DNA from: Shinisaurus crocodilurus
Lineage: Eukaryota; Chordata; Lepidosauria; Squamata; Shinisauridae
NCBI GenBank assembly: GCA_021292165.1
Contig: CM037878.1
Coordinates: 237,365,546 to 237,429,545, forward strand
DNA: 64,000 bases
Direction: 5' to 3'
The notes under the pieces are model-generated. The model was given only the letters and a program-made list of their open reading frames with translations. It ran no database searches and was not told the origin of the DNA. Every line of letters starts with the position of its first letter. The stretch's first letter is position 1. Positions 54,701 through 64,000 of the stretch are shown here, in pieces. The translations under genes and the position numbers were made by a program.

Positions 54701-57700
54701 GAGCTCCCAGGCCACGCCCTGCAATCAGCCCCACTTCCTGCAATCAATCAGCTGCAATCAGCCCCAGGTAGTTGCAGTCAGCAGGAGCTTCTGCTCAACA
54801 GAATGAGCTCTCAGGCCACGCCTTTCCCTTGCAGCACTTGTTGTTGTACTACTCCGCTGCCAAACTCCTGTTTGCTCTCCCTGTTCGCTCGCTCTGTTCG
54901 CTCGCTCTCTGGGAGCCTGCTTGCCTTTTCACAGTCCCAAAAACAGTCCCAAAAACAGCTGGAGCCTCTCTCCTGTTGTGCTCCTGCTCAGCTGGGAGTC
55001 AGGAACAGAATGAGCTCCCAGGCCACGCCCTGCAATCAGCCCCACTTCCTGCAATCAATCAGCTGCAATCAGCCCCAGGTAGTTGCAGTCAGCAGGAGCT
55101 TCTGCTCAACAGAATGAGCTCTCAGGCCACGCCTTTCCCTTGCAGCACTTGTTGTTGTACTACTCCGCTGCCAAACTCCTGTTTGCTCTCCCTGTTCGCT
55201 CGCTCTGTTCGCTCGCTCTCTGGGAGCCTGCTTGCCTTTTCACAGTCCCAAAAACAGTCCCAAAAACAGCTGGAGCCTCTCTCCTGTTGTGCTCCTGCTC
55301 AGCTGGGAGTCAGGAACAGAATGAGCTCCCAGGCCACGCCCTGCAATCAGCCCCACTTCCTGCAATCAATCAGCTGCAATCAGCCCCAGGTAGTTGCAGT
55401 CAGCAGGAGCTTCTGCTCAACAGAATGAGCTCTCAGGCCACGCCTTTCCCTTGCAGCACTTGTTGTTGTACTACTCCGCTGCCAAACTCCTGTTTGCTCT
55501 CCCTGTTCGCTCGCTCTGTTCGCTCGCTCTCTGGGAGCCTGCTTGCCTTTTCACAGTCCCAAAACAGTCCCAAAAACAGCTGGAGCCTCTCTCCTGTTGT
55601 GCTCCTGCTCAGCTGGGAGTCAGGAACAGAATGAGCTCCCAGGCCACGCCCTGCAATCAGCCCCACTTCCTGCAATCAATCAGCTGCAATCAGCCCCAGG
55701 TAGTTGCAGTCAGCAGGAGCTTCTGCTCAACAGAATGAGCTCTCAGGCCACGCCTTTCCCTTGCAGCACTTGTTGTTGTACTACTCCGCTGCCAAACTCC
55801 TGTTTGCTCTCCCTGTTCGCTCGCTCTGTTCGCTCGCTCTCTGGGAGCCTGCTTGCCTTTTCACAGTCCCAAAAACAGTCCCAAAAACAGCTGGAGCCTC
55901 TCTCCTGTTGTGCTCCTGCTCAGCTGGGAGTCAGGAACAGAATGAGCTCCCAGGCCACGCCCTGCAATCAGCCCCACTTCCTGCAATCAATCAGCTGCAA
56001 TCAGCCCCAGGTAGTTGCAGTCAGCAGGAGCTTCTGCTCAACAGAATGAGCTCTCAGGCCACGCCTTTCCCTTGCAGCACTTGTTGTTGTACTACTCCGC
56101 TGCCAAACTCCTGTTTGCTCTCCCTGTTCGCTCGCTCTGTTCGCTCGCTCTCTGGGAGCCTGCTTGCCTTTTCACAGTCCCAAAAACAGTCCCAAAAACA
56201 GCTGGAGCCTCTCTCCTGTTGTGCTCCTGCTCAGCTGGGAGTCAGGAACAGAATGAGCTCCCAGGCCACGCCCTGCAATCAGCCCCACTTCCTGCAATCA
56301 ATCAGCTGCAATCAGCCCCAGGTAGTTGCAGTCAGCAGGAGCTTCTGCTCAACAGAATGAGCTCTCAGGCCACGCCTTTCCCTTGCAGCACTTGTTGTTG
56401 TACTACTCCGCTGCCAAACTCCTGTTTGCTCTCCCTGTTCGCTCGCTCTGTTCGCTCGCTCTCTGGGAGCCTGCTTGCCTTTTCACAGTCCCAAAAACAG
56501 TCCCAAAAACAGCTGGAGCCTCTCTCCTGTTGTGCTCCTGCTCAGCTGGGAGTCAGGAACAGAATGAGCTCCCAGGCCACGCCCTGCAATCAGCCCCACT
56601 TCCTGCAATCAATCAGCTGCAATCAGCCCCAGGTAGTTGCAGTCAGCAGGAGCTTCTGCTCAACAGAATGAGCTCTCAGGCCACGCCTTTCCCTTGCAGC
56701 ACTTGTTGTTGTACTACTCCGCTGCCAAACTCCTGTTTGCTCTCCCTGTTCGCTCGCTCTGTTCGCTCGCTCTCTGGGAGCCTGCTTGCCTTTTCACAGT
56801 CCCAAAACAGTCCCAAAAACAGCTGGAGCCTCTCTCCTGTTGTGCTCCTGCTCAGCTGGGAGTCAGGAACAGAATGAGCTCCCAGGCCACGCCCTGCAAT
56901 CAGCCCCACTTCCTGCAATCAATCAGCTGCAATCAGCCCCAGGTAGTTGCAGTCAGCAGGAGCTTCTGCTCAACAGAATGAGCTCTCAGGCCACGCCTTT
57001 CCCTTGCAGCACTTGTTGTTGTACTACTCCGCTGCCAAACTCCTGTTTGCTCTCCCTGTTCGCTCGCTCTGTTCGCTCGCTCTCTGGGAGCCTGCTTGCC
57101 TTTTCACAGTCCCAAAAACAGTCCCAAAAACAGCTGGAGCCTCTCTCCTGTTGTGCTCCTGCTCAGCTGGGAGTCAGGAACAGAATGAGCTCCCAGGCCA
57201 CGCCCTGCAATCAGCCCCACTTCCTGCAATCAATCAGCTGCAATCAGCCCCAGGTAGTTGCAGTCAGCAGGAGCTTCTGCTCAACAGAATGAGCTCTCAG
57301 GCCACGCCTTTCCCTTGCAGCACTTGTTGTTGTACTACTCCGCTGCCAAACTCCTGTTTGCTCTCCCTGTTCGCTCGCTCTGTTCGCTCGCTCTCTGGGA
57401 GCCTGCTTGCCTTTTCACAGTCCCAAAAACAGTCCCAAAAACAGCTGGAGCCTCTCTCCTGTTGTGCTCCTGCTCAGCTGGGAGTCAGGAACAGAATGAG
57501 CTCCCAGGCCACGCCCTGCAATCAGCCCCACTTCCTGCAATCAATCAGCTGCAATCAGCCCCAGGTAGTTGCAGTCAGCAGGAGCTTCTGCTCAACAGAA
57601 TGAGCTCTCAGGCCACGCCTTTCCCTTGCAGCACTTGTTGTTGTACTACTCCGCTGCCAAACTCCTGTTTGCTCTCCCTGTTCGCTCGCTCTGTTCGCTC

Positions 57701-59460
57701 GCTCTCTGGGAGCCTGCTTGCCTTTTCACAGTCCCAAAAACAGTCCCAAAAACAGCTGGAGCCTCTCTCCTGTTGTGCTCCTGCTCAGCTGGGAGTCAGG
57801 AACAGAATGAGCTCCCAGGCCACGCCCTGCAATCAGCCCCACTTCCTGCAATCAATCAGCTGCAATCAGCCCCAGGTAGTTGCAGTCAGCAGGAGCTTCT
57901 GCTCAACAGAATGAGCTCTCAGGCCACGCCTTTCCCTTGCAGCACTTGTTGTTGTACTACTCCGCTGCCAAACTCCTGTTTGCTCTCCCTGTTCGCTCGC
58001 TCTGTTCGCTCGCTCTCTGGGAGCCTGCTTGCCTTTTCACAGTCCCAAAAACAGTCCCAAAAACAGCTGGAGCCTCTCTCCTGTTGTGCTCCTGCTCAGC
58101 TGGGAGTCAGGAACAGAATGAGCTCCCAGGCCACGCCCTGCAATCAGCCCCACTTCCTGCAATCAATCAGCTGCAATCAGCCCCAGGTAGTTGCAGTCAG
58201 CAGGAGCTTCTGCTCAACAGAATGAGCTCTCAGGCCACGCCTTTCCCTTGCAGCACTTGTTGTTGTACTACTCCGCTGCCAAACTCCTGTTTGCTCTCCC
58301 TGTTCGCTCGCTCTGTTCGCTCGCTCTCTGGGAGCCTGCTTGCCTTTTCACAGTCCCAAAACAGTCCCAAAAACAGCTGGAGCCTCTCTCCTGTTGTGCT
58401 CCTGCTCAGCTGGGAGTCAGGAACAGAATGAGCTCCCAGGCCACGCCCTGCAATCAGCCCCACTTCCTGCAATCAATCAGCTGCAATCAGCCCCAGGTAG
58501 TTGCAGTCAGCAGGAGCTTCTGCTCAACAGAATGAGCTCTCAGGCCACGCCTTTCCCTTGCAGCACTTGTTGTTGTACTACTCCGCTGCCAAACTCCTGT
58601 TTGCTCTCCCTGTTCGCTCGCTCTGTTCGCTCGCTCTCTGGGAGCCTGCTTGCCTTTTCACAGTCCCAAAAACAGTCCCAAAAACAGCTGGAGCCTCTCT
58701 CCTGTTGTGCTCCTGCTCAGCTGGGAGTCAGGAACAGAATGAGCTCCCAGGCCACGCCCTGCAATCAGCCCCACTTCCTGCAATCAATCAGCTGCAATCA
58801 GCCCCAGGTAGTTGCAGTCAGCAGGAGCTTCTGCTCAACAGAATGAGCTCTCAGGCCACGCCTTTCCCTTGCAGCACTTGTTGTTGTACTACTCCGCTGC
58901 CAAACTCCTGTTTGCTCTCCCTGTTCGCTCGCTCTGTTCGCTCGCTCTCTGGGAGCCTGCTTGCCTTTTCACAGTCCCAAAAACAGTCCCAAAAACAGCT
59001 GGAGCCTCTCTCCTGTTGTGCTCCTGCTCAGCTGGGAGTCAGGAACAGAATGAGCTCCCAGGCCACGCCCTGCAATCAGCCCCACTTCCTGCAATCAATC
59101 AGCTGCAATCAGCCCCAGGTAGTTGCAGTCAGCAGGAGCTTCTGCTCAACAGAATGAGCTCTCAGGCCACGCCTTTCCCTTGCAGCACTTGTTGTTGTAC
59201 TACTCCGCTGCCAAACTCCTGTTTGCTCTCCCTGTTCGCTCGCTCTGTTCGCTCGCTCTCTGGGAGCCTGCTTGCCTTTTCACAGTCCCAAAAACAGTCC
59301 CAAAAACAGCTGGAGCCTCTCTCCTGTTGTGCTCCTGCTCAGCTGGGAGTCAGGAACAGAATGAGCTCCCAGGCCACGCCCTGCAATCAGCCCAACAGGC
59401 CCAAAAACAGCTGGAGCCTCTCTCCTGTTGTGTTCCTGCTCAGCTGGGAGTCAGGAACAG
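42735..59460 (-). repeat. 311-bp tandem monomer array, about 53.8 units (CR1 5' region)
   Basis: Fifty-three complete monomers plus a partial one run head to tail. Two length classes alternate: 311 bp (AAAAA before the second CAGTCCC) and 310 bp (AAAA). 310-bp units are absent between about 45141 and 48562 and frequent between 48874 and 53839. A GCTGCTGCTC variant in place of GCTCCTGCTC occurs at about 49081 and 51565, eight monomers apart. A one-base insertion gives a 312-bp unit at 48773. The distal end is irregular: a monomer is broken at about 59393 and joined to a 60-bp piece containing a GTGTTCC variant, ending at 59460. Confidence 0.93.
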
Positions 59461-59878
59461 ACAATTGCCAATAAAACTGCCAAGATCATGCTGCCCTTAT
59501 ACAAATCTATTGTGCGACCACACTTGGAATACTGTGTACAGTTCTGGCCACCCCACCTAAAAAAAAGATACTGTTGAGTTGGAAATGGTGCCAAAAAAGG
59601 ACAACCATAATGATCAAGGAGCTGGAGCAAGTCCCCTGTGCGGAAAGGTAACAACATTTGGGACTGTTTAGCTTTTAAAAAAGGCAAGTAAGAGAAGACA
59701 TGATAGAGGTGTACAAAAGTATGCATGGTGTAGAGAAACTGGACAGGGAGGCATTATTTTTCTCCCCCTCATAATACTGAAACAGGTTATTCCATGAAGC
59801 TGATTGGTGGGAGATTCAGCACAGATGAAAGGAAGTACTTCTTCACACAGCCCATAATTAAACTATGGAATTTGCTAC
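59461..59878 (+). pseudogene. Old CR1 ORF2 relic, central part
   Basis: The plus strand reads NKTAKIMLPLYKSIVRPHLE then YCVQFWPPHLKK, the standard C-terminal region of CR1 ORF2, followed by diverged sequence ending IKLWNLL near 59878. Stops and frameshifts are frequent. It continues the stub at 1209-1272 in protein order and resumes after the LTR at 60711. Confidence 0.75.
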
Positions 59879-60005
59879 TGTGAGGAAAGGGTCCCTTACA
59901 CTTTAGGACCAGGCGCATAAACCTTTCTCAGGCTAAGCACCAACACTTAAAAACCTGAGGGGAGGGTCACATGAAACCTTTCCCCTACTAATGAGGGAAA
60001 AGATT

Positions 60006-60147
60006 TCATAGATCATAGAGTCGGAAGGAGCCTACAAGGCCATCGAGTCCAACCCCCTGCTCAATGCAGGAAACTAGAGGAGGGGTCTCCCATCCACGTA
60101 ATAACCAGGCCTGACCCTGCTTAGCTTTCCACACTCAGACAAGCTGA
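60006..60147 (-). mobile_element. SINE with 5S-rRNA-like head and CR1 tail
   Basis: On the minus strand the head (60147-60082) reads GGAAAGCTAAGCAGGGTCAG, then CCTGGTTATTACGTGGATGG and GAGACC. This follows vertebrate 5S rRNA from about nucleotide 37 to 90 with scattered changes and includes the internal promoter boxes (AAGCTAAGCAGGGT and TGGATGGGAGACC). The tail (60070-60006) is the CR1 3' end, ATGGCCTTGTAGGCTCC to TCTATGATCTATGA. This is the pattern of a pol III-transcribed SINE mobilised by CR1 machinery. It could instead be a chance junction of a CR1 stump and a 5S-derived repeat. Confidence 0.6.
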
Positions 60148-60220
60148 GCCAGCGTGAGCCACAGGCCAATACTGGTTATGAAGGATCTATCTTAAATTTA
60201 TGATACTGTGGGTACAAAGG

Positions 60221-60241
60221 TGTGTGTGTGTGTGTGTGTGT
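60221..60241. repeat. (TG)n microsatellite
   Basis: About ten TG units, within the LTR. Confidence 0.95.
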
Positions 60242-60710
60242 AGATTTAAAAGTAATGCAGGTTAATAACGCCAAGCTGACATGTAGGATTTGGGTAGCAA
60301 ACAAACTAAAAAAGTTTATTTTAATTCTCAAAATCTTAGTTCCAGAAAGTAACTTTAAACCTGCCTACACCAAATACTTTGTAATTAACCTAAGTCCCTA
60401 TAACTCTAAATACTTTCACTTCTCATACAAGCACTGATTTCTCTCAAAACTCCTGACAGACAAGACACGAATAATCCAACTAACCTAACTCCCCAACTCC
60501 CAACACACTCCCAACACTCTCTCAACACCTTAACTCAACTAACTACTAACTCTGACATCACTCAAACACTCCTTATATACTCCTCCCCCCCTTTCCAAGA
60601 CATCACAAACCACACCCACTCAGTTCAACATTCTATACTAATGCAGACATACACCAGACATACATAATGCAGACATACACCAGGGAACTGAATTGTGGGG
60701 TTACGCCACA

Positions 60711-60997
60711 GCTACCACAAGATGTAATGATGGCCATCAATTCCTGCGGCTTTAAAAGGGGATTGGACAAATTCATGGAGGAGAAGGCTATCAATGGCTA
60801 CTAGTCCTGATGGCTATATGCCACCTCCAGTATCAGAGGCAGTATGCCTATGTACACCAGTTGCTGGGGAACGGGGGCGGGCGGGTGCTGTAGCACTCAT
60901 GTCCTACTTGTGGATTTCCCAAAGGCACAGGTTGGCCACTGTGCTGACTTAGATAGACTCTTGGTCTGATCCAGCATGGCTCTGCTTATGTTCTTAA
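60711..60997 (+). pseudogene. Old CR1 relic, 3' end
   Basis: After the target duplication the relic resumes with the CR1 C-terminus (PQDVMMAINSCGFKRGLDKF) and a 3' UTR ending TTGGTCTGATCCAGCATGGC and TCTGCTTATGTTCTTA at about 60997. This 3' end is a different CR1 subfamily from the young ATTCTATG-tailed copies. Confidence 0.75.
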
Positions 60998-62489
60998 AAC
61001 AAGATAGTCCCTGCCCATAGGCATGCAATCTAAAAATAATAGCACACAAGGAAAAGGGATGGGAAGAGAAGAGGAAAAGCCCTCACACTGTTAATAACTT
61101 TAAGAGGCCTATTTATTCTAATACTTTTTAACCATATATCAGGCTATCAGCTACATAATACTGCTGCTGAAACATATACATGAAGTATAGGCCCCCAGTT
61201 TAGAAAAGCAAGAGACAGACTATATATTTTCTTGACATTCCAGATAGAGTTACCGGTAATATTGAGTAACAGTGAAAATATGCAAGATCTTTAACATGGC
61301 CATATTTCAAAGGTACAAACTACATACAGAGATACATGCTTTCTGAGATATGTGTGTCGAAATGTTTAGAGAATAATCTGTTCAGATTTTTTTTTCATAT
61401 TTGGAACTTCGTATTATTGTTCCTTGTGTTAAAGAACCCCAGCAATATTAATTTCCTGAGGGGAAAACATTTTGCATGAGTATTTTTTTTCACATCATAA
61501 ATTACAGTCCTCTGTTTGTATTTGGAGGCGTCAAGTCTCCTGGAAAAGTATTATTAGGATTCCACAGCAGCCCTGCGTTATCTGCGCATTTGGATTATGA
61601 TTGTAATTTCTTGCACATATGTTGTACTGGGAGGCTTAAATTGGTATTGGGTAAGGTAGCTTTCAGAAACTCTCTAAAATTAATGTGCAGCGCTGCTCTA
61701 CATGTGATCGTCCCTCTGCCAAAGCAATGTGTTGTCTATAATTGCACGCTATGCAGCTTTAGAAAATTAGGATAACATCGGATGCTTTGAAAAAACATGA
61801 ACTAAAAAAACAAAACAGACACACCATCAAAATTGGCTAACAACCTGCATATGACTTATTGCACTAATACGGGATGTGTGCCGCTGCCAATGTTCTATGT
61901 AGATGTAGAACACCACAATGCCTCATGGTATGACTGTGTTGTGTGTTCTGCTATCCCAAAGGACCACATGATGCTGGGAAGACACCCTGCCCTCCCCAGA
62001 GGTTACTTTTGTGTCTGGGCTCAACCCAGGCATGTTTCCAAAGCCAAGAATACAGTCCTGGAACACATGAAAGAACAAGTTGAAAATGCTCTTTAGGAGG
62101 CGCAGACTGCATTCCCACCACCACTGATTATCAGGCTGTGATGGGAGAGCTGCCACTGGCTTGAATAGGTTTGACTACAAAATAAACAGCTGGGCTATTT
62201 CCTACAAAAATAGCAACTGAATTCTGAACTCTACCCCCCTCACCCCACACACACCACTGTGAGGTCCCAAACCCTCTTCCTTTTCCCAAATTCCCCTATC
62301 TTTACCCAAACTCTCCCCCCTGCTTACCTGGCTGCAGGTGGGCATTCCAAAAACTGGGAGGAAGGAAAGTTGGTATTGGTTATCAACTTCACCCGATTAG
62401 CCAGCTAAAGCAGACCTTATCTCAATCATTCATGACCTGCCTTTGAAGATGGTTCATCAGCTCCATCTGGTTGTCACAACATATAACAT
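60998..62489. other. No gene recognised
   Basis: AT-rich to mixed sequence. A frame of 87 codons at 61833-62096 has no recognisable motif and I do not call it a gene. CTGTGATGGGAG near 62137 recurs inverted near 62644, which may be coincidental. Confidence 0.4.
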
Positions 62490-62815
62490 CCATTTTCTAT
62501 CAGCTAATCAATTGCTGGTGAATTTCTGGGCCAATTTAAAGTCCTGCTGGTTACCTTTAAAGCTGGTTATTTGAAGGACCACCTGCACCTGTAAAAACCT
62601 GCCCAGGCCCTGAGATAGCCACACTGGCCCTGTTCATAGGCCTCCCATCACAGTCAATTAGATAGGTTTGCACAAGAGACAGGGCCTTTCAGTAGTGGCC
62701 CCATCTTTATGGAAGTCCCACCCACAGGATGTGTGATTGGCTCTCGCGTCAGTTGTTTTTAAACAGGCCTTAAACACCTTTTTATTCCAAGCTGTATTGG
62801 TGGTCTGGAGTTTTA
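62490..62815 (+). pseudogene. L2-like LINE C-terminal relic
   Basis: With frame changes the plus strand reads VNFWAQFKVLLVTFKAGYLK, the counterpart of the FKVLVLTYKALHGL block of the L2-like element at 34200. A segment CTRDRAFQ-like and a final LFIPSC-like end near 62800 follow. It is short, broken and 5'-truncated. Recognition is by motif order only. Confidence 0.5.
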
Positions 62816-62817
62816 AA

Positions 62818-64000
62818 ACAACAACAACAACAACTTTATTGTATCATAGCAATTTGCCATTATACACGATCAGAACTTAGTTAATAGACCTTCAGAAATT
62901 AAATAATTTCCCGTATAACATTAGGTTTTTACAGTATACATTTGTAAAACATTTCTATAGGATGTTCTATAGGATATATACTTGTCAACATTAGACAACA
63001 GGAAACATACCTTTGCAAATGATGACCTTCCCTTCAATGGTTTTATCAATGGAGAAATATATTTAATTCTAAGATCATTATAAATTGAACACTGTAAGAG
63101 TATGTGAGTTATATCTTCAACTGATACTGAATTGCAATCACATACTCTATCCTTCTTAGGAATCCCTTTAAGACGGCCCACCCAATCAGCCAAAGGAAAA
63201 ACATTTAATCTTGCCTGAGTAAAGGCTACCCTCATTTTAATGTTTGGCAAGTCTACCAAATAATTTGGGAGGGATAAATATGATGGGATAAAAGAGGCAT
63301 AAAAAGTGTTTGACTGACAGACCATAATCCCAGCAATCTGGGATTGCATCTCAGTGTCCTTAAGTCTTTGAATCAGTATCACTTTGGCTCTATCATATCC
63401 TTGAGTTAAAAGAAAAGAAGTAGAGAATCCCAGACCCATAACAGCCAATTGCATCTTTTGCTTCCATGAGTTTTGGCCCATCTCTTCTAATAACACCAAA
63501 ATAAATTCTGACACCCGCTTAAAAATGATTTTTAACCAAAAAAGCAAGGCTAATCTGAGGGCTTCAGCCTTTATGGTCATTACACCCAGTTCTGCACGAA
63601 CCAATTCTAGTTTTGTAGAAACAGGAACTGCCAACAGTCTACGCAAAAATTTATTTTGAGCTCTCTCTAGTGGATCTAAATTGGCCATAGCCCATAGTGG
63701 AGCTTCATATAATAATTTTGGCAAAACCCTGGTCTTGTATATTTCTAAAATGGGCTGGACCAAATTACCCCCTTTTGTATGATAAAATCGTAATAATCCA
63801 TTTAATGTTTTCCAGCTAGCAGGGCGTTTGACTGAACCTGTAGGGACCATGCCCCCGTCCACTGGAAAACCACACCAAGATACTTAAAAGAGGGCACTTG
63901 CTCCAGTTTGTTCCCATCTAGTGACCAGTTAAAAATTTTCTTGGATTTACCAAATATCATGATTTTTGTTTTTTGGTAGTTGATAGAAAGAAGCTCGTTC
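62818..64000 (-). pseudogene. Non-LTR LINE ORF2 C-terminal half, running off the right edge
   Basis: The minus strand from 63862 to 62921 gives a 313-aa open frame. It includes VLPKLLYEAPLWAM, AQNKFLRRLLAVPVST, LLFWLKIIF, and a Cys/His cluster CDCNSVSVEDITHILLQCS like the terminal Cys motif of several LINE clades. Upstream, in another frame (64000-63850), are NYQKTKIMIFGK and FKYLGVVF, the thumb of a reverse transcriptase, so a frameshift lies near 63840. The 3' end has AATAAAG directly followed by a (TTG)n tail (62836-62818). This LINE belongs to a clade different from the CR1 and L2 copies here; I cannot name it. The active site would lie beyond 64000. Confidence 0.65.

Larger units (their letters stand above)
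38577..59460 (-). mobile_element. Full-length CR1 LINE, copy 2, with 5' tandem monomers
   Basis: Same organisation as copy 1: monomer array (59460-42735), leader (42734-42604), ORF1 (42603-41575), ORF2 (41536-38666) and 3' end with three ATTCTATG-type units at 38577. The ORF region aligns to copy 1 without any indel. At its 3' side the flank is unrelated to that of copy 1, so the 3' junctions are independent insertions. At its 5' side the array runs straight into an old plus-strand CR1 that appears to be the other half of the relic beside copy 1. The total of about 20.9 kb makes it far longer than a normal 4-5 kb CR1. Confidence 0.88.
59879..60710 (-). mobile_element. Solo LTR, 832 bp including a nested SINE, with 5-bp target duplication
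   Basis: The insert begins TGTGAGG and ends CGCCACA on the plus strand, with GCTAC directly before (59874-59878) and after (60711-60715). Excising it joins the CR1 relic sense at LWNLL followed by PQDV. Read on the minus strand it has a promoter-like GTATATAAGG (60580-60571) and a downstream AATAAA (60320-60315), in the order U3, R, U5 expects. No internal region is present. A SINE (60006-60147) and a (TG)n run are nested or contained in the U5 side. Confidence 0.72.

Noticed and set aside
42735..59460. Tandem array considered as a CRISPR array or rDNA spacer
   Set aside because: There are no unique spacers between repeats, the period is 311 bp, the genome is vertebrate, and no rRNA sequence is present.
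60082..60147. Functional 5S rRNA gene
   Set aside because: Only an internal portion of 5S is present, with many substitutions, no terminator T-run at the expected place, and a CR1 tail attached.
61833..62096. 87-codon frame as a small gene
   Set aside because: No recognisable domain, no promoter or splice context, and the surroundings are repeat-rich.
62137..62655. Inverted 12-bp pair CTGTGATGGGAG / CTCCCATCACAG as termini of a transposon
   Set aside because: The right copy lies inside an L2 relic and no target duplication is seen, so coincidence is likely.

Overview
The window is eukaryotic, non-genic and repeat-dominated. I see no exon of a cellular gene, no CRISPR array and no operon. 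The repeat set points to a non-avian reptile, most likely a squamate: young full-length CR1 LINEs ending in an ATTCTATG-type 3' repeat, L2-, L1- and other LINE relics, tRNA-headed SINEs, many hairpin-forming short elements, and two solo LTRs with 5-bp target duplications. The species assignment is inference. A 100-base N gap lies at 14623-14722.

The main structure is a pair of nearly identical full-length CR1 elements on the minus strand. Copy 1 has its 3' end at 1271 and copy 2 at 38577. Each has an intact ORF1 (342 aa: zinc-ribbon-like Cys pairs, coiled coil, SGNH esterase), an intact ORF2 (956 aa: endonuclease plus reverse transcriptase) and a very short 3' UTR. Upstream of ORF1 each has an AT-rich leader and then a head-to-tail array of a 311-bp monomer. 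Copy 1 carries about 29.5 monomers (5434-14622, cut by the gap) and copy 2 about 53.8 (42735-59460). The array starts at the same base of the leader in both copies, so the monomer looks like a 5' UTR or promoter unit of this CR1 lineage. That layout resembles the monomer arrays of mouse L1, but at satellite scale. I regard this as the system most worth following up.

Layout: 1-1270 is a hairpin element, unassigned sequence and the left stub of an old plus-strand CR1. 1271-14622 is CR1 copy 1 with its array. 14623-14722 is the gap. 14723-21250 holds a 78-bp CR1 fragment, a DNA-transposon-like end, an L1-like relic with a nested MITE, and the 3' end of a LINE encoding a C-terminal C2H2 finger. 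21290-23330 is a longer copy of that finger LINE. 23331-30760 is unassigned sequence with a MIR-like SINE, a chain of hairpins, microsatellites and MITEs. 30765-32129 is a 5'-truncated CR1. 33668-37740 is a degenerate L2-like LINE split by a 661-bp solo LTR. 37817-37957 is a tRNA-derived SINE. 38577-59460 is CR1 copy 2 with its array. From 59461 the old plus-strand CR1 resumes, itself split by an 832-bp solo LTR that carries a SINE with a 5S-rRNA-like head and a CR1 tail. The window ends in an L2 relic and a LINE that runs off the right edge.

The old CR1 stub at 1209-1272 and the relic starting at 59461 look like two halves of one interrupted element: the second resumes within about three codons of where the first stops. 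The left flank of copy 1 and the right flank of copy 2 therefore probably bracket a single insertion. The sequence between them was either added later by repeat-mediated recombination or placed there by an assembly misjoin through the identical repeats.
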